This document shows positions 45,901 through 53,731 of a DNA stretch of 64,000 bases, piece by piece (position 1 is the first letter of the stretch; every line of letters begins with the position of its first letter). The notes beneath the pieces are model-generated. The model did no database searches and had not been told where the DNA came from. It saw nothing but the letters and a program-made list of their open reading frames with translations. The DNA lies in assembly GCF_900143075.1 (NCBI RefSeq), contig NZ_FRCY01000003.1:310001-374000 (forward strand). Direction: 5' to 3'. The DNA comes from Cyclobacterium lianum. Lineage in GTDB: Bacteria > Bacteroidota > Bacteroidia > Cytophagales > Cyclobacteriaceae. The translations under genes were made by a program, and so were the position numbers.

Positions 45901-46428
45901 CGAAAAATTCCCATCAATGTCAGTGACTGTTCCTGTACTCGTTCCGTCTATAATCACCGTGGCACCGGGAATGGGCGCTCCACGTTCGTCGGTTACTGTT
46001 CCTGATATTTCAACATCCGCCCAAAGCTCGGCTTCCTCTCCAGATTCGTCTATACCATGTTCCCGGTAAAGTACCTCACTCTTTACCACATAAATTTGTT
46101 CATTGACACGCTTGAAATCATAATCAACCTGCTCGGTAATCTTCTTGAGCATGGATTTGAGATCCGTGGATAAATTCAGCGAGATCCGGGTTTTGTCTTT
46201 AGCTACTTCCTGGTTGTACGCAAAGATAAAATCAGTCTGCTGTTCCAATTCCGCCAATACCGTTACCAGCTTCTGGTTATGGGCCTGTATCTGTACCTGA
46301 TAATCCTCCATGCTCTGGCCGGATCCTGGCTCTGCCATAATTACCTGAATGACAAGTAATTGAAACAAAAAGTACTTTAGGGTTTGTTTTGAATAAAGCA
46401 CAATTAGCCTTAGTAAATTATTTTTCAT
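42979..46428 (-). CDS. SusC/RagA-family TonB-dependent transporter with STN domain (block D)
   Basis: The 1149-residue protein has a signal peptide (LLRLIVLYSKQTLKYFLFQL region) and an intact STN domain at about 45-115 (LVTVLAELEQQTDFIFAYNQ to FKRVNEQIYVVKS). Then come a carboxypeptidase-regulatory-like domain (VTDIDGNFSIDADEG), the signature EVLVVGYGTQKKEDVTGAV, a plug with TAIYGSRGANGVI, and a barrel ending LGINLSF. Its N-terminal 120 residues and its leader are homologous to those of the block E receptor at 50402, which has a decayed STN. The STN here matches fecR at 46555 and sigma at 47682. Confidence 0.96.
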   Translation of the reverse strand: MKNNLLRLIVLYSKQTLKYFLFQLLVIQVIMAEPGSGQSMEDYQVQIQAHNQKLVTVLAELEQQTDFIFAYNQEVAKDKTRISLNLSTDLKSMLKKITEQVDYDFKRVNEQIYVVKSEVLYREHGIDESGEEAELWADVEISGTVTDERGAPIPGATVIIDGTSTGTVTDIDGNFSIDADEGDVIRISFIGYQTQSVSIGNQTNLQIVLTEDQSSLEEVLVVGYGTQKKEDVTGAVSSVNQEAIKNLPVSTLDQKMVGQVAGVQIQQVSGAPGAGTSVKIRGSGSLGAGNEPLYVIDGMPYSSGMNQTLNPLMFIDPNNIESITILKDASSTAIYGSRGANGVIMITTKKGEYEQTNVNFSSMVGVQQVPQKGRPNLLNQREFAQFQRDRIDIGVRQTENREPNLNDYPEEYRNLDALSGPGTDWYDLVLQSASIQDHNFSLQKGTKDSRINFSLGYFKQEGVLKHTGIERFSSNLGIETNVSDKIKLGASIQPTFIKQDRANTNLNRGDVLGVSIWANPISTPYDENGNLKPYIVAPQSRFHSAWSFANPLFVLQESHRQQNTFQNLGIAYAEVEILPNLRFRSSLNTIFEVSKFEQFIPSTVGDSNRPPTPGTGFSSNSRSNSFDWLIENTVNYDLTKGDHRINALLGYTTQKFTSNSISLAADPFPNDLIRTINAAQAIESWGEVVNEWSMISYLGRINYAWKDKYLLTTTFRSDGSSRFGRENRYALFPSLAAAWRISRESFFSDINWIDELKLRASYGKSGNNNIGNYAHLATISAGSYVFDDNQVTASSVGLSNPFLTWEESNQFDLGLDFLFLDSRLSLLVDLYRRESNNMLLNDVIPAITGFNSQTINQGNVRNTGLEIALGGTPYEGEFTWNINANIAFNRNEVIALNDNTVRILAGNNDGNPTHISVVGKPIGQFYGFVLEGVYTPEDLENPAIIKTPQVYEGNVKYRDVNGDSLINDVLDYTIIGNPHPDFIFGLTNNFAYKGIDLGIIINGQQGGQVMNGLRQTTDNLQGFFNVDRDWENRWRSREDPGDGIHSGIPQVRPSWGHRVSTLWVEDASYLRISNLTLGYTFSGKLMERLRILKGSRIYMTVQNLAMFTNYKGANPEGQAANQNNTLVPGFDMTSYPLSRTTSLGINLSF

Positions 46429-46454
46429 AATTTTAATTGTTTTTTGTTAAACAT

Positions 46455-46468
46455 GGTGGTTTTCCACC
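46455..46468 (-). promoter_or_regulatory. Small leader hairpin upstream of block D susC
   Basis: On the - strand GGTGG and CCACC flank an AAAA loop, about 27 bases before the susC start. The same GGTGG/CCACC hairpin recurs at 53717-53731 before the block E susC although surrounding bases differ. It may shape the ribosome-binding region of the mRNA; the function is unknown. Confidence 0.4.
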
Positions 46469-46475
46469 GATCCTG

Positions 46476-46509
46476 ATCCGGGACTGTTGCAGCAGTTCCG
46501 GATTTTTTT
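46476..46509 (+). terminator. Opposite-strand intrinsic terminator in the fecR-susC gap (block D)
   Basis: An 11-bp stem (ATCCGGGACTG at 46476-46486 with CAGTTCCGGAT at 46493-46503, one wobble) and a 6-base loop are followed on the + strand by seven T (46503-46509). The orientation is opposite to fecR and susC. It is the third member of the set with 11377 and 34617. Confidence 0.7.
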
Positions 46510-46554
46510 GAACATACATTTTGAAATTAAGCTGTTTACATAGGTTGTATAGTT

Positions 46555-47523
46555 TTACATCTTACATTTATTATAGGTTATCCTCAGCGTTCGTTCCCCG
46601 GTATTCTCGACTTCGAATTCGACCAGGTTTTTCAGACCATACAAGACCGCAAATAAATTTCCATTGGCATAAGTGGCTTTTATCTGGCACTGGTCCATAC
46701 CCACTCCGTTGATTTCAATCGTATAGTTGTAGATGGAGGCCAATCGCTGTATCACTTGATCGAAGGGGTCCATATCAAAGCTAATGGCACCCGCTTTCCA
46801 ATCCAGAAAAGCATCTGTTGCCAGGTTCTCCACAAGAATCTCTTCCCGATTGGCTCTGGCGATGGCCATTTGCCGGGGGAGCAGCTCCACAGGAGCAGTT
46901 CCTGGCTTTGCTTCCTGATGAAAAACAGCTACCTTTCCGCTTTGTACCGCCACCCTTACCGCCGAATCCGGATGAGCCCGGACATTGAATGCGGTACCCA
47001 ATACTACTGTTTTAATTCCCTGACTAATTACTTCAAAGGGTGCATCCTTATCCGCTACCACTTCAAAAAAAGCCTCACCGGTGAGTGCAACTTCCCTTTT
47101 TCCATTGGCGAATGTTTTGGGGAATCTCAAGCTGGTATTGGTATTTAAATATGCCAGACTGCCATCTGGAAGTATGATGGAGGCTTTTTGCCGCTCATTG
47201 GTAGTTCTTTCTTCCCAGATGACCTGCCTTTCTGGCAGATAGATTGAGTATAACAAAAAGCCAAAGGATATACTCAAAATGAGCGATGCGGCGACCCGAA
47301 GAGAAGGATATAAGCTTTCTTTGGTTTTCTTTACGTCAATTTTCTGCCCAATGCGGCTTCTAATGCGCTTCCGGACTTCCTCTTCCTCCCTCCCAGCCAA
47401 TTCCCAGGACAATTGCCTTTCCTGAAGTTTGTCCAGTACCTGCAGTAACAAGGCATTTTCGTATTCAGAAATACTGCCGGATTCCTTTTTTCGCAGAAGC
47501 TTGAGAAATTCTTCTTTAGTCAT
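46555..47523 (-). CDS. FecR-family anti-sigma factor (block D)
   Basis: The 322-residue protein has a cytoplasmic segment, one membrane helix at about 78-95 (VAASLILSISFGFLLYSIYL), a FecR domain (LPDGSLAYLNTNTSLRF, VALTGEAFFEVVADKDAP, VLGTAFNVRAH) and a C-terminal STN-like domain (KATYANGNLFAVLYGLKNL). The ATG at 47523 is clear. It pairs with the sigma factor at 47682 (158-base gap) and the STN-containing SusC at 42979. Its 3' end and the following leader have a degenerate counterpart upstream of block E susC. Confidence 0.93.
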   Translation of the reverse strand: MTKEEFLKLLRKKESGSISEYENALLLQVLDKLQERQLSWELAGREEEEVRKRIRSRIGQKIDVKKTKESLYPSLRVAASLILSISFGFLLYSIYLPERQVIWEERTTNERQKASIILPDGSLAYLNTNTSLRFPKTFANGKREVALTGEAFFEVVADKDAPFEVISQGIKTVVLGTAFNVRAHPDSAVRVAVQSGKVAVFHQEAKPGTAPVELLPRQMAIARANREEILVENLATDAFLDWKAGAISFDMDPFDQVIQRLASIYNYTIEINGVGMDQCQIKATYANGNLFAVLYGLKNLVEFEVENTGERTLRITYNKCKM

Positions 47524-47681
47524 GTTAAGTTTATCTTTAGGAGAGTACCAATTTGTATCTTTTCCACTTAGTCAGGTAACCAAAAAAAATTCTAAATTCT
47601 AAAAAATAATTATCTAATTGATCTGCGGAAAATAAAAAAACAACCTAATTAATTCTATTTTGTATTAAAAAAAAATAAAAC

Positions 47682-48257
47682 CTAAATCCATGCATCAATA
47701 ATACCTATAAAACAGAAATAAATTTGGGCAAGGTTTTTTTTAATAGTTTTTAATGCTCTGTACAAATGAGCTTCTACGGTCCTAACGGAAATATTCATTT
47801 GACGGGCAATTTCCGGATTGGATAACTCTGAATCACGGCTTAACTGAAAAACTTCTTTGCATTTTTCAGGCAGGCCATATACACTTTCTTTTAAAATTTT
47901 ATCCAGGTCTTCAAGTTCCAGCATATGATCGGCCATTAACTTCTCCGGCAAATGTGCGAAAACAACCTCTAGGTCTGTTGTTTTTTTCAGATCCCGAATT
48001 GTTTTTAGAACCTGAAACTTAACCGCCCGGAACAGATAGGACTCCAGGTTTTCGATCCTATTATGGCTTGCCCTTTCCCACAAGTCTACAAAAACTTCCT
48101 GAACCAAATCCTCGCAAACCAGCTGATCTTCAAAAATTTTAAACGCATAACAATAAAGCCGTTTCCAATACCTTTCATAAATGGTATCGAAAGCTTTCAA
48201 GTCCCTTCGGAACAAGGCAGCACAAAGTTCATTATCGTTTATTTTGGGCTTGATCAT
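47682..48257 (-). CDS. ECF sigma factor (block D)
   Basis: The 191-residue protein has region 2 with AFDTIYERYWKRLYCYAFKI and VCEDLVQEVFVDLWERA, and region 4 with SNPEIARQMNISVRTVEAHLYRALKTIKKN as DNA-binding helix-turn-helix. The ATG at 48257 is clear. It ends in a hydrophobic tail (IYFCFIGIIDAWI), as does the block A sigma factor. It is expected to be held by the FecR at 46555 and to transcribe susC, susD and the sulfatase gene of block D. Confidence 0.93.
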   Translation of the reverse strand: MIKPKINDNELCAALFRRDLKAFDTIYERYWKRLYCYAFKIFEDQLVCEDLVQEVFVDLWERASHNRIENLESYLFRAVKFQVLKTIRDLKKTTDLEVVFAHLPEKLMADHMLELEDLDKILKESVYGLPEKCKEVFQLSRDSELSNPEIARQMNISVRTVEAHLYRALKTIKKNLAQIYFCFIGIIDAWI

Positions 48258-48613
48258 TTACAAGTTAAGTGTCCTAATTTAGGCGTTTTTCCGGTTTGAA
48301 AAAAACCGAATCAAAATCTTCCATAAACATAACCTTTAGGTTTTGAAACTATAGCCTAGTCTCTGCTCATTAGGTTTAGCTTTATAAAAGAAGGATTCTA
48401 CTTCTTGCCCGGATAATGAGGCGTGAAGCTTATAGCTATATTAATGGACTTTCTTTCAATAGGGCCTATGTTTTAACAGTCCTTTTTTAGTGAAGATTTC
48501 CACGGGTATCATCGCCCAAGCCCCATCTGAAGCTTCGGGATGATATTTTCAATCATAAACCAAGTCGAATTCAGGTGTTTAATAAAGATGTTGGCCAGCA
48601 CGAGAAGATCAAG
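48258..48613. other. Intergenic stretch upstream of the block D sigma gene
   Basis: There is no complete gene. On the - strand 48456-48578 reads as a coding-like fragment (HPEASDGAWAMIPVEIFTKK within it) interrupted by a stop, possibly a decayed gene end; I cannot name it. No clear promoter box for the sigma gene was found. Confidence 0.4.
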
Positions 48614-48649
48614 TGCAAACAACAAGGCAGACGGATTACCATCTGCCTT
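48614..48649 (-). terminator. Probable terminator after block E susD
   Basis: A perfect 8-bp stem AAGGCAGA/TCTGCCTT (48624-48631 with 48642-48649) has a 10-base loop and is followed on the - strand by the T-rich GTTGTTTG. It lies about 40 bases past the susD stop. The T-tract is imperfect, so termination may be partial. Confidence 0.6.
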
Positions 48650-48687
48650 CTCGTTTCTAGCCTGTCCCAGGTAAAGCTGTCCACTTG

Positions 48688-50379
48688 TCAGTAGCCCGGG
48701 TTCTGCACCAGGTACCCTTCAGCCGCAGAAGCACCGTCTATTGCGGACTGCGGGATAGGAAATACCCGCTTCTGAACGTCGCTGTCGGTTTTCTCGGTCC
48801 AGGTGCCTTCGTACTTACCGAATCGGATCATATCCGTTCGCCGCTGATGCTCCCAATAAAATTCAAAGCCGCGCTCCCTGAAGAGAATATCCAGGTCCAT
48901 TGATGTGAGGGGAGGCGGGATAACTGCTGGCCTCGCAGTTCGCGAAGCCCGCACCAGATTGACGTCCGACAGGGCTCCACCAGTGTCGCCCATGCGCAGT
49001 TTGGCTTCAGCACGCATCATATAACAATCGGCTAAACGTAAAATCACCAGGTCGGCTTCCCCTTTATTTCGGCCGTCATCTGAAGATTTGCTCCACTGGT
49101 ATTTTTCAACCCTGAAACCTGTATTGTAGTCACTGCCCTCTGCAGTAAAGTTGATGTCCTCGACAAAATCCACGTAGGCATTCTCTTCGGCGCGCCGCCA
49201 GTCGCGCAGGGGTCCTATCTTGTACCTGCCATCAGCTGTCTGAATAAAGGGCAACCTTCTTCCCGTATTTTGCAAGCCATATTGCAGGCCACGATAAATT
49301 CCCCGGTTTACTTCAAAATCCTCCGCAGAAATGGCAGAATCCGCCGGGATAATCATTCTTTCCCAATAGAACCTGGCATCAGCATCGGCAGGATCTGTAG
49401 GGCCGTAAGCGTCTACCCAGGACTGATACCAATCCGAAGTGATGCCCGGTCCATCTGTACCATTACCTCTTGGGAATAGCGGATTACCGTAAAAATTGTC
49501 CGACATGGAGAAATAGGACATACGGTTGTGCCCATTCAGGTCGGGCCGTTGATCAACCGCAAATACCAGCTCCGGGTTATCATGATTGTCATTGTTAAAA
49601 TTGGCAAAGTACTCTGCCGACAAGCTGTATTGACCATCGTTGATGACCATATTGCTGTATTCAATAACCTTATTCATATCGGCATCGGAAAAGTCGAAGC
49701 TGGCAGCGTATGGATCTCTCCACACGGCAGCATTAAGGTGCAGACGAGCCAATAAACCATATACACCACCCCTGGTCAGTCGTCCCGGCCCAACATCAGT
49801 TTTCAGATCAGGTATCACTGCTTCAAATTCTGTACGGATGTACTCGACCGCCTCGTTGCCACGGAGAATTTCAGACAGCTCCCCAGCATCATCTTTCCAG
49901 AACGTGATTCCCCAAAGATCCAAAACGATCATGTTGTAAAAAGCCCTGAGGCCTCTTACTTCGGCCAGGAAAACCCGGGCTTCCGAATCCGACTCCGCCA
50001 GTGGTGTTAATATATTAATTGCTGTGACGGTCCTTGAGACCATCACAGTGAGGTAATCCCAGCATTGCTGGATATTGCTATGCACAGGACCCCAGGTGTG
50101 CTGATGCAATTCAATGTAGATGCCATTATCACCCCAGTCCCTGCCTCCGCGATAGGGCAATATAGCCTCATCTGTTGGTATTTCCTGTACGGCAAAATAC
50201 CTTGTATGTCTGTAAAACTCAGGCAACATGCCGTAGGCGGGTGCTACAACACCACGCACCAGGTCACTTTCCTGCCCCCCGCCGCTTAGAGATTCATCTA
50301 AAATCTGTTCCTGCAGATCTGTACAACTGCCAGCCAATACCGCAATTGTCAAGACAATTAGTTTTATAGTATTTTCCAT
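48688..50379 (-). CDS. SusD/RagB-family lipoprotein (block E)
   Basis: The protein has 563 residues from the ATG at 50379 (MENTIKLIVL); a GTG at 50391 would add four. The lipobox is LAGSC, followed by TDLQEQILDESLSGG. The family blocks are EVRGLRAFYNMIVLDLWG in the core and LFRERGFEFYWEHQRRTDMIRFG with VFPIPQSAID at the end. It is longer than the other SusDs here, with an insertion in the middle. It is the partner of the SusC at 50402, 22 bases upstream. No sulfatase or other enzyme follows on this strand. Confidence 0.95.
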   Translation of the reverse strand: MENTIKLIVLTIAVLAGSCTDLQEQILDESLSGGGQESDLVRGVVAPAYGMLPEFYRHTRYFAVQEIPTDEAILPYRGGRDWGDNGIYIELHQHTWGPVHSNIQQCWDYLTVMVSRTVTAINILTPLAESDSEARVFLAEVRGLRAFYNMIVLDLWGITFWKDDAGELSEILRGNEAVEYIRTEFEAVIPDLKTDVGPGRLTRGGVYGLLARLHLNAAVWRDPYAASFDFSDADMNKVIEYSNMVINDGQYSLSAEYFANFNNDNHDNPELVFAVDQRPDLNGHNRMSYFSMSDNFYGNPLFPRGNGTDGPGITSDWYQSWVDAYGPTDPADADARFYWERMIIPADSAISAEDFEVNRGIYRGLQYGLQNTGRRLPFIQTADGRYKIGPLRDWRRAEENAYVDFVEDINFTAEGSDYNTGFRVEKYQWSKSSDDGRNKGEADLVILRLADCYMMRAEAKLRMGDTGGALSDVNLVRASRTARPAVIPPPLTSMDLDILFRERGFEFYWEHQRRTDMIRFGKYEGTWTEKTDSDVQKRVFPIPQSAIDGASAAEGYLVQNPGY

Positions 50380-50401
50380 GGTACTATTCACTTTTGGTTT
50401 A

Positions 50402-53400
50402 TTAAAAAGATGCGTTGAGCGACATTACAAATGTCCTGGCCCTTGGGTAACCGTTCAGGTCGATCCCTGCCGACTGAATCCCATCCACGGAGCGATCCTG
50501 ATTTACCTCAGGATCATACCCGGTATAGTCTGTGATCAGGAAAAGGTTTTGTCCTGTCAACGACAAGCGCAATTCCTTCGCCCAACTTGCAATGCCCAGG
50601 TTAGTAGTATTGAAGTTGTATCCCAAAGTCGCATTATTCAGGCGAAAGAAGGAACCATTCTCCAGGTACCGGGTAGAAACGGAGGAAGAATTGATGATAC
50701 TCTCCTCGGGATACTCCAATGCTTTGTCGGTCGTATTGAGCGCGTTGGCCAATTTTGCTTTGTAGAATTTGTTCATCGCAGTATTGTTGTAGATCATATT
50801 GCCGGAAACACCATTAAAATTCGTACCGATGTCAAAATTCCGGTAATTGAGATTCAGAAAGAAATTATAGGTCATATCCGGCAGTGCGCTACCCACTACC
50901 ATACGCCCTCCATCTTCCGAATCTTCAAATACCGACAAGCCATCTGGTCCGATACCAATGAACCTTTGCATATAAAATGTTCCGATAGGATGACCATTTA
51001 TCAACCCATTGATCGTTGCTCCGGTGAGTCCCGAACCTTCTGCACTTCCCGTCGTGACAATAGTAAAAGGGGAGTTCTGCACTTCATTGTTGATAAAGGT
51101 CGCATTACCGCCGATACTGTAATAAAGTCCCCCCTCTGTATTGTGCTGGTAATTGAGTGCCAGTTCCAATCCTTTGTTGGTGATTTTCATGTCCTCAACA
51201 TTTGTCCAGTAATCCGTGGCAGGCTGAATTGGGTCCGGAGGCTTTACTTCAAGTAAAATATTGTTGGAGACCTTATTGAAATAATCTATCGTTCCCGAAA
51301 GCGCGCCCTCAAATAGCTCGAAATCTATACCCACGTTCGTCTGAGTAGACACCTCCCACTGCAAGTTTGGGTTTGCCAATCGAACGAAGGCTGTTCCGGC
51401 CGTGTACGGCGGCTCCTGCCCTCCCAATGGGTAACTATCCTGATTGGATATGCGTGTGGTATATGATGCCTGCGTGATTTTATTCGGTATTTCCTGATTG
51501 CCTGTCTGTCCCCAACCTGCCCGAAGTTTTAAATCGCTAAATGGTGAAGACTGCATAATTACCTCTTCAGACAATCGCCAACCGGCCGCGAAGGAGGGAA
51601 AAGTACCGTATTTATTGTTAGCTCCGAATTTGGAGGATCCATCTGCCCGTAAGGTCGCAGTCAACAAATATTTTTCACGAAAATCGTAATTGACCCTTCC
51701 AAAAAAAGATTGTAATTCATTGATATTGGCCGAACCACCCGGTGGATTGTCCACCAGGTTCAGCCGCTGTCCTAGACCGGGATTATAGCGTGGTTCTATC
51801 CCATTGTCGGTGAAAAGATCAACACTCCAGCTTCTTCCTCTGTTGTAAATCCGCTGGTAGGAATGACCGCCTAGTACAGTAAAACCATGGTCGGTCCCTA
51901 TCCCGAAATTATACGTCAGATAATTTTCGATCAAAGTGTTCTCACCGTCTGAGAAACTCTGCTCCAAACGCCCTTCTTCGAATGGATCTTTATTCGGCAT
52001 GCTTTGATTATCAACAGCACTCGACCGGGTGTCATAGCCAAAATTTGCCTTATACACCAAACCATCAATAATTTCGAAAGAGGGTGATATGCTTAATAGC
52101 GTTCGTCTTGTCTCACTGAAACGCGTGTACAATTCTGCTGAATACAGTGGGTTAATCAAGTCCGGATATCTGACCGGCATGCCATCAGCATCGCGAGCCG
52201 GATATGTGGGGTTAAACTCGAGCATTTCAGAAACCAGCCTGCTTTGAGGAGCATTTTCGCCTTTTTCTATACTGGAGCCAAGATTAAAATCAATACTTAA
52301 TTGACCGTCCCATAATTTTTGTGTAGCACCAATCCTTCCGCTATACCTTTTAAATCCGGTATTGAGGACTATGCCCTGCTGGTCGAGATATCCAAGTGAT
52401 GCGCGGTAATTGAAATTCTGGCTGCCTCCCTGAAACACCATGTTGTGGTCGTTGGTTATTGCAGTTCGGGTTAGTTCATCCTGCCAATTTGTATCGCCCC
52501 CCCGATCCTCAAGTATGCCTCCAACGGCAACAACCTGCTGACGAAACTCATCCGCCGAAAAAACAGGTATTTCCCTTGCCATATTGGAAATACCAAAATT
52601 CGTGTTTACGGAAACCTTGGATACACCTGCCGATCCCTTTTTGGTTGTAATGATCACTACGCCATTGGCACCTCGCGCACCATAAATTGCAGTGGCAGAA
52701 GCATCCTTCAAGACGTCAATCGACTCGATATCTTCAGGGTTTAAAAAATTAAGAGGGCTGTCAGCTCCGCCTGTTCCTGCAAGGCCAAGTGGAAAACCGT
52801 CTACCACAAATAAGGGGCCGGTACCCTGCCGAATACTACCCTGTCCGCGAATAATAATCCGCTGCCCGCTTCCAGGGGCCCCGCTGGAAGAGGTTACATT
52901 GACGCCAGATACTTTACCCTGCAAAAGTTGTCCCGGGGAATTGATAATCCCTCTATTAAAATCTTCACTTTTTACTGAGGCAACTGACCCGGTGATATCC
53001 TTTTTCTCCTGGGTTCCGTACCCGACCACCACCACTTCCTCGAGCGCAGTGAGGTCGGGTGATAGAATAACATTCATAACACTTTCATCACCAATTTCAA
53101 TGCGCCTGGATTCGTAGCCAATGTACGAAAATACTATGGTAGCCCCCTCAGGAACTTCCAATGTATAATTACCATCCAAATCGGTAACGGTTCCGACCGA
53201 TGTACCCAAAATGGTGATCGTCGCGCCGGGGATAGGATCTCCGTTCTCGTCCCTCACCGTCCCGGATATTTCTACATTCAGCGATTCTGGGGTATCCAGA
53301 CCTGCCGGGAGAGTCTCAGCGGAAATCATCCCAACCCCGCTTTTCACTTCAAAACGCTGATCATTTTCTTGCTTAAAACCGGAATCCTCCAGCCTGCTGT

Positions 53401-53689
53401 TTCGCTTCAGATCTGTGTTTAATTCCGGCTTCACCGCTAGCATGACGGGGAGGTAGTCACTGGTTATTTCCTGGTTATAGGCCAGGGTAATATCCGTCTG
53501 CCGCTCCGGTTCTGCCAGACCCCTTACCCATTCCGGCTCCTTCATCTCCACAATTGCCTGGTCGTCTTCCATGCACTTGCTGGATCCAGGATTTGCTACA
53601 ATCACTTGAATGAAAAGCATTTGTAGAAAAATGTGCTTAAGGATTTGTTTGGAGTAAAGCACAATCAGCCTCAGTAAATTGTTTTCCAT
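50402..53689 (-). CDS. SusC/RagA-family TonB-dependent transporter with degenerate STN region (block E)
   Basis: The 1095-residue protein has an N-terminus (LLRLIVLYSKQILKHIFLQM) that closely matches the block D receptor. The region equivalent to the STN domain (about 45-118) is still alignable: LAEPERQTDITLAYNQEITSD compares with LAELEQQTDFIFAYNQEVAKD. It has, however, lost the hydrophobic pattern and the usual end (YxIxxxQIYV). The rest is intact: VTDLDGNYTLEVPEG, the signature EVVVVGYGTQEKKDITGSV, a plug with TAIYGARGANGVV, and a barrel ending MSLNASF. No fecR or sigma gene is adjacent. Transport should work, but signalling through FecR probably does not. Confidence 0.95.
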   Translation of the reverse strand: MENNLLRLIVLYSKQILKHIFLQMLFIQVIVANPGSSKCMEDDQAIVEMKEPEWVRGLAEPERQTDITLAYNQEITSDYLPVMLAVKPELNTDLKRNSRLEDSGFKQENDQRFEVKSGVGMISAETLPAGLDTPESLNVEISGTVRDENGDPIPGATITILGTSVGTVTDLDGNYTLEVPEGATIVFSYIGYESRRIEIGDESVMNVILSPDLTALEEVVVVGYGTQEKKDITGSVASVKSEDFNRGIINSPGQLLQGKVSGVNVTSSSGAPGSGQRIIIRGQGSIRQGTGPLFVVDGFPLGLAGTGGADSPLNFLNPEDIESIDVLKDASATAIYGARGANGVVIITTKKGSAGVSKVSVNTNFGISNMAREIPVFSADEFRQQVVAVGGILEDRGGDTNWQDELTRTAITNDHNMVFQGGSQNFNYRASLGYLDQQGIVLNTGFKRYSGRIGATQKLWDGQLSIDFNLGSSIEKGENAPQSRLVSEMLEFNPTYPARDADGMPVRYPDLINPLYSAELYTRFSETRRTLLSISPSFEIIDGLVYKANFGYDTRSSAVDNQSMPNKDPFEEGRLEQSFSDGENTLIENYLTYNFGIGTDHGFTVLGGHSYQRIYNRGRSWSVDLFTDNGIEPRYNPGLGQRLNLVDNPPGGSANINELQSFFGRVNYDFREKYLLTATLRADGSSKFGANNKYGTFPSFAAGWRLSEEVIMQSSPFSDLKLRAGWGQTGNQEIPNKITQASYTTRISNQDSYPLGGQEPPYTAGTAFVRLANPNLQWEVSTQTNVGIDFELFEGALSGTIDYFNKVSNNILLEVKPPDPIQPATDYWTNVEDMKITNKGLELALNYQHNTEGGLYYSIGGNATFINNEVQNSPFTIVTTGSAEGSGLTGATINGLINGHPIGTFYMQRFIGIGPDGLSVFEDSEDGGRMVVGSALPDMTYNFFLNLNYRNFDIGTNFNGVSGNMIYNNTAMNKFYKAKLANALNTTDKALEYPEESIINSSSVSTRYLENGSFFRLNNATLGYNFNTTNLGIASWAKELRLSLTGQNLFLITDYTGYDPEVNQDRSVDGIQSAGIDLNGYPRARTFVMSLNASF

Positions 53690-53716
53690 AATTTTAAATG
53701 TTTAATCGTTATACAA

Positions 53717-53731
53717 GGTGGTTTTTCCACC
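53717..53731 (-). promoter_or_regulatory. Small leader hairpin upstream of block E susC
   Basis: GGTGG and CCACC flank a 5-base A-rich loop on the - strand, 28 bases before the susC start. It is the counterpart of 46455-46468 in block D and keeps its pairing even though nearby sequence has drifted. Confidence 0.4.

Noticed and set aside
50378-51256. A 292-codon open frame on the + strand
   Set aside because: It is antisense to the block E susC, with no signal, motif or typical codon use.
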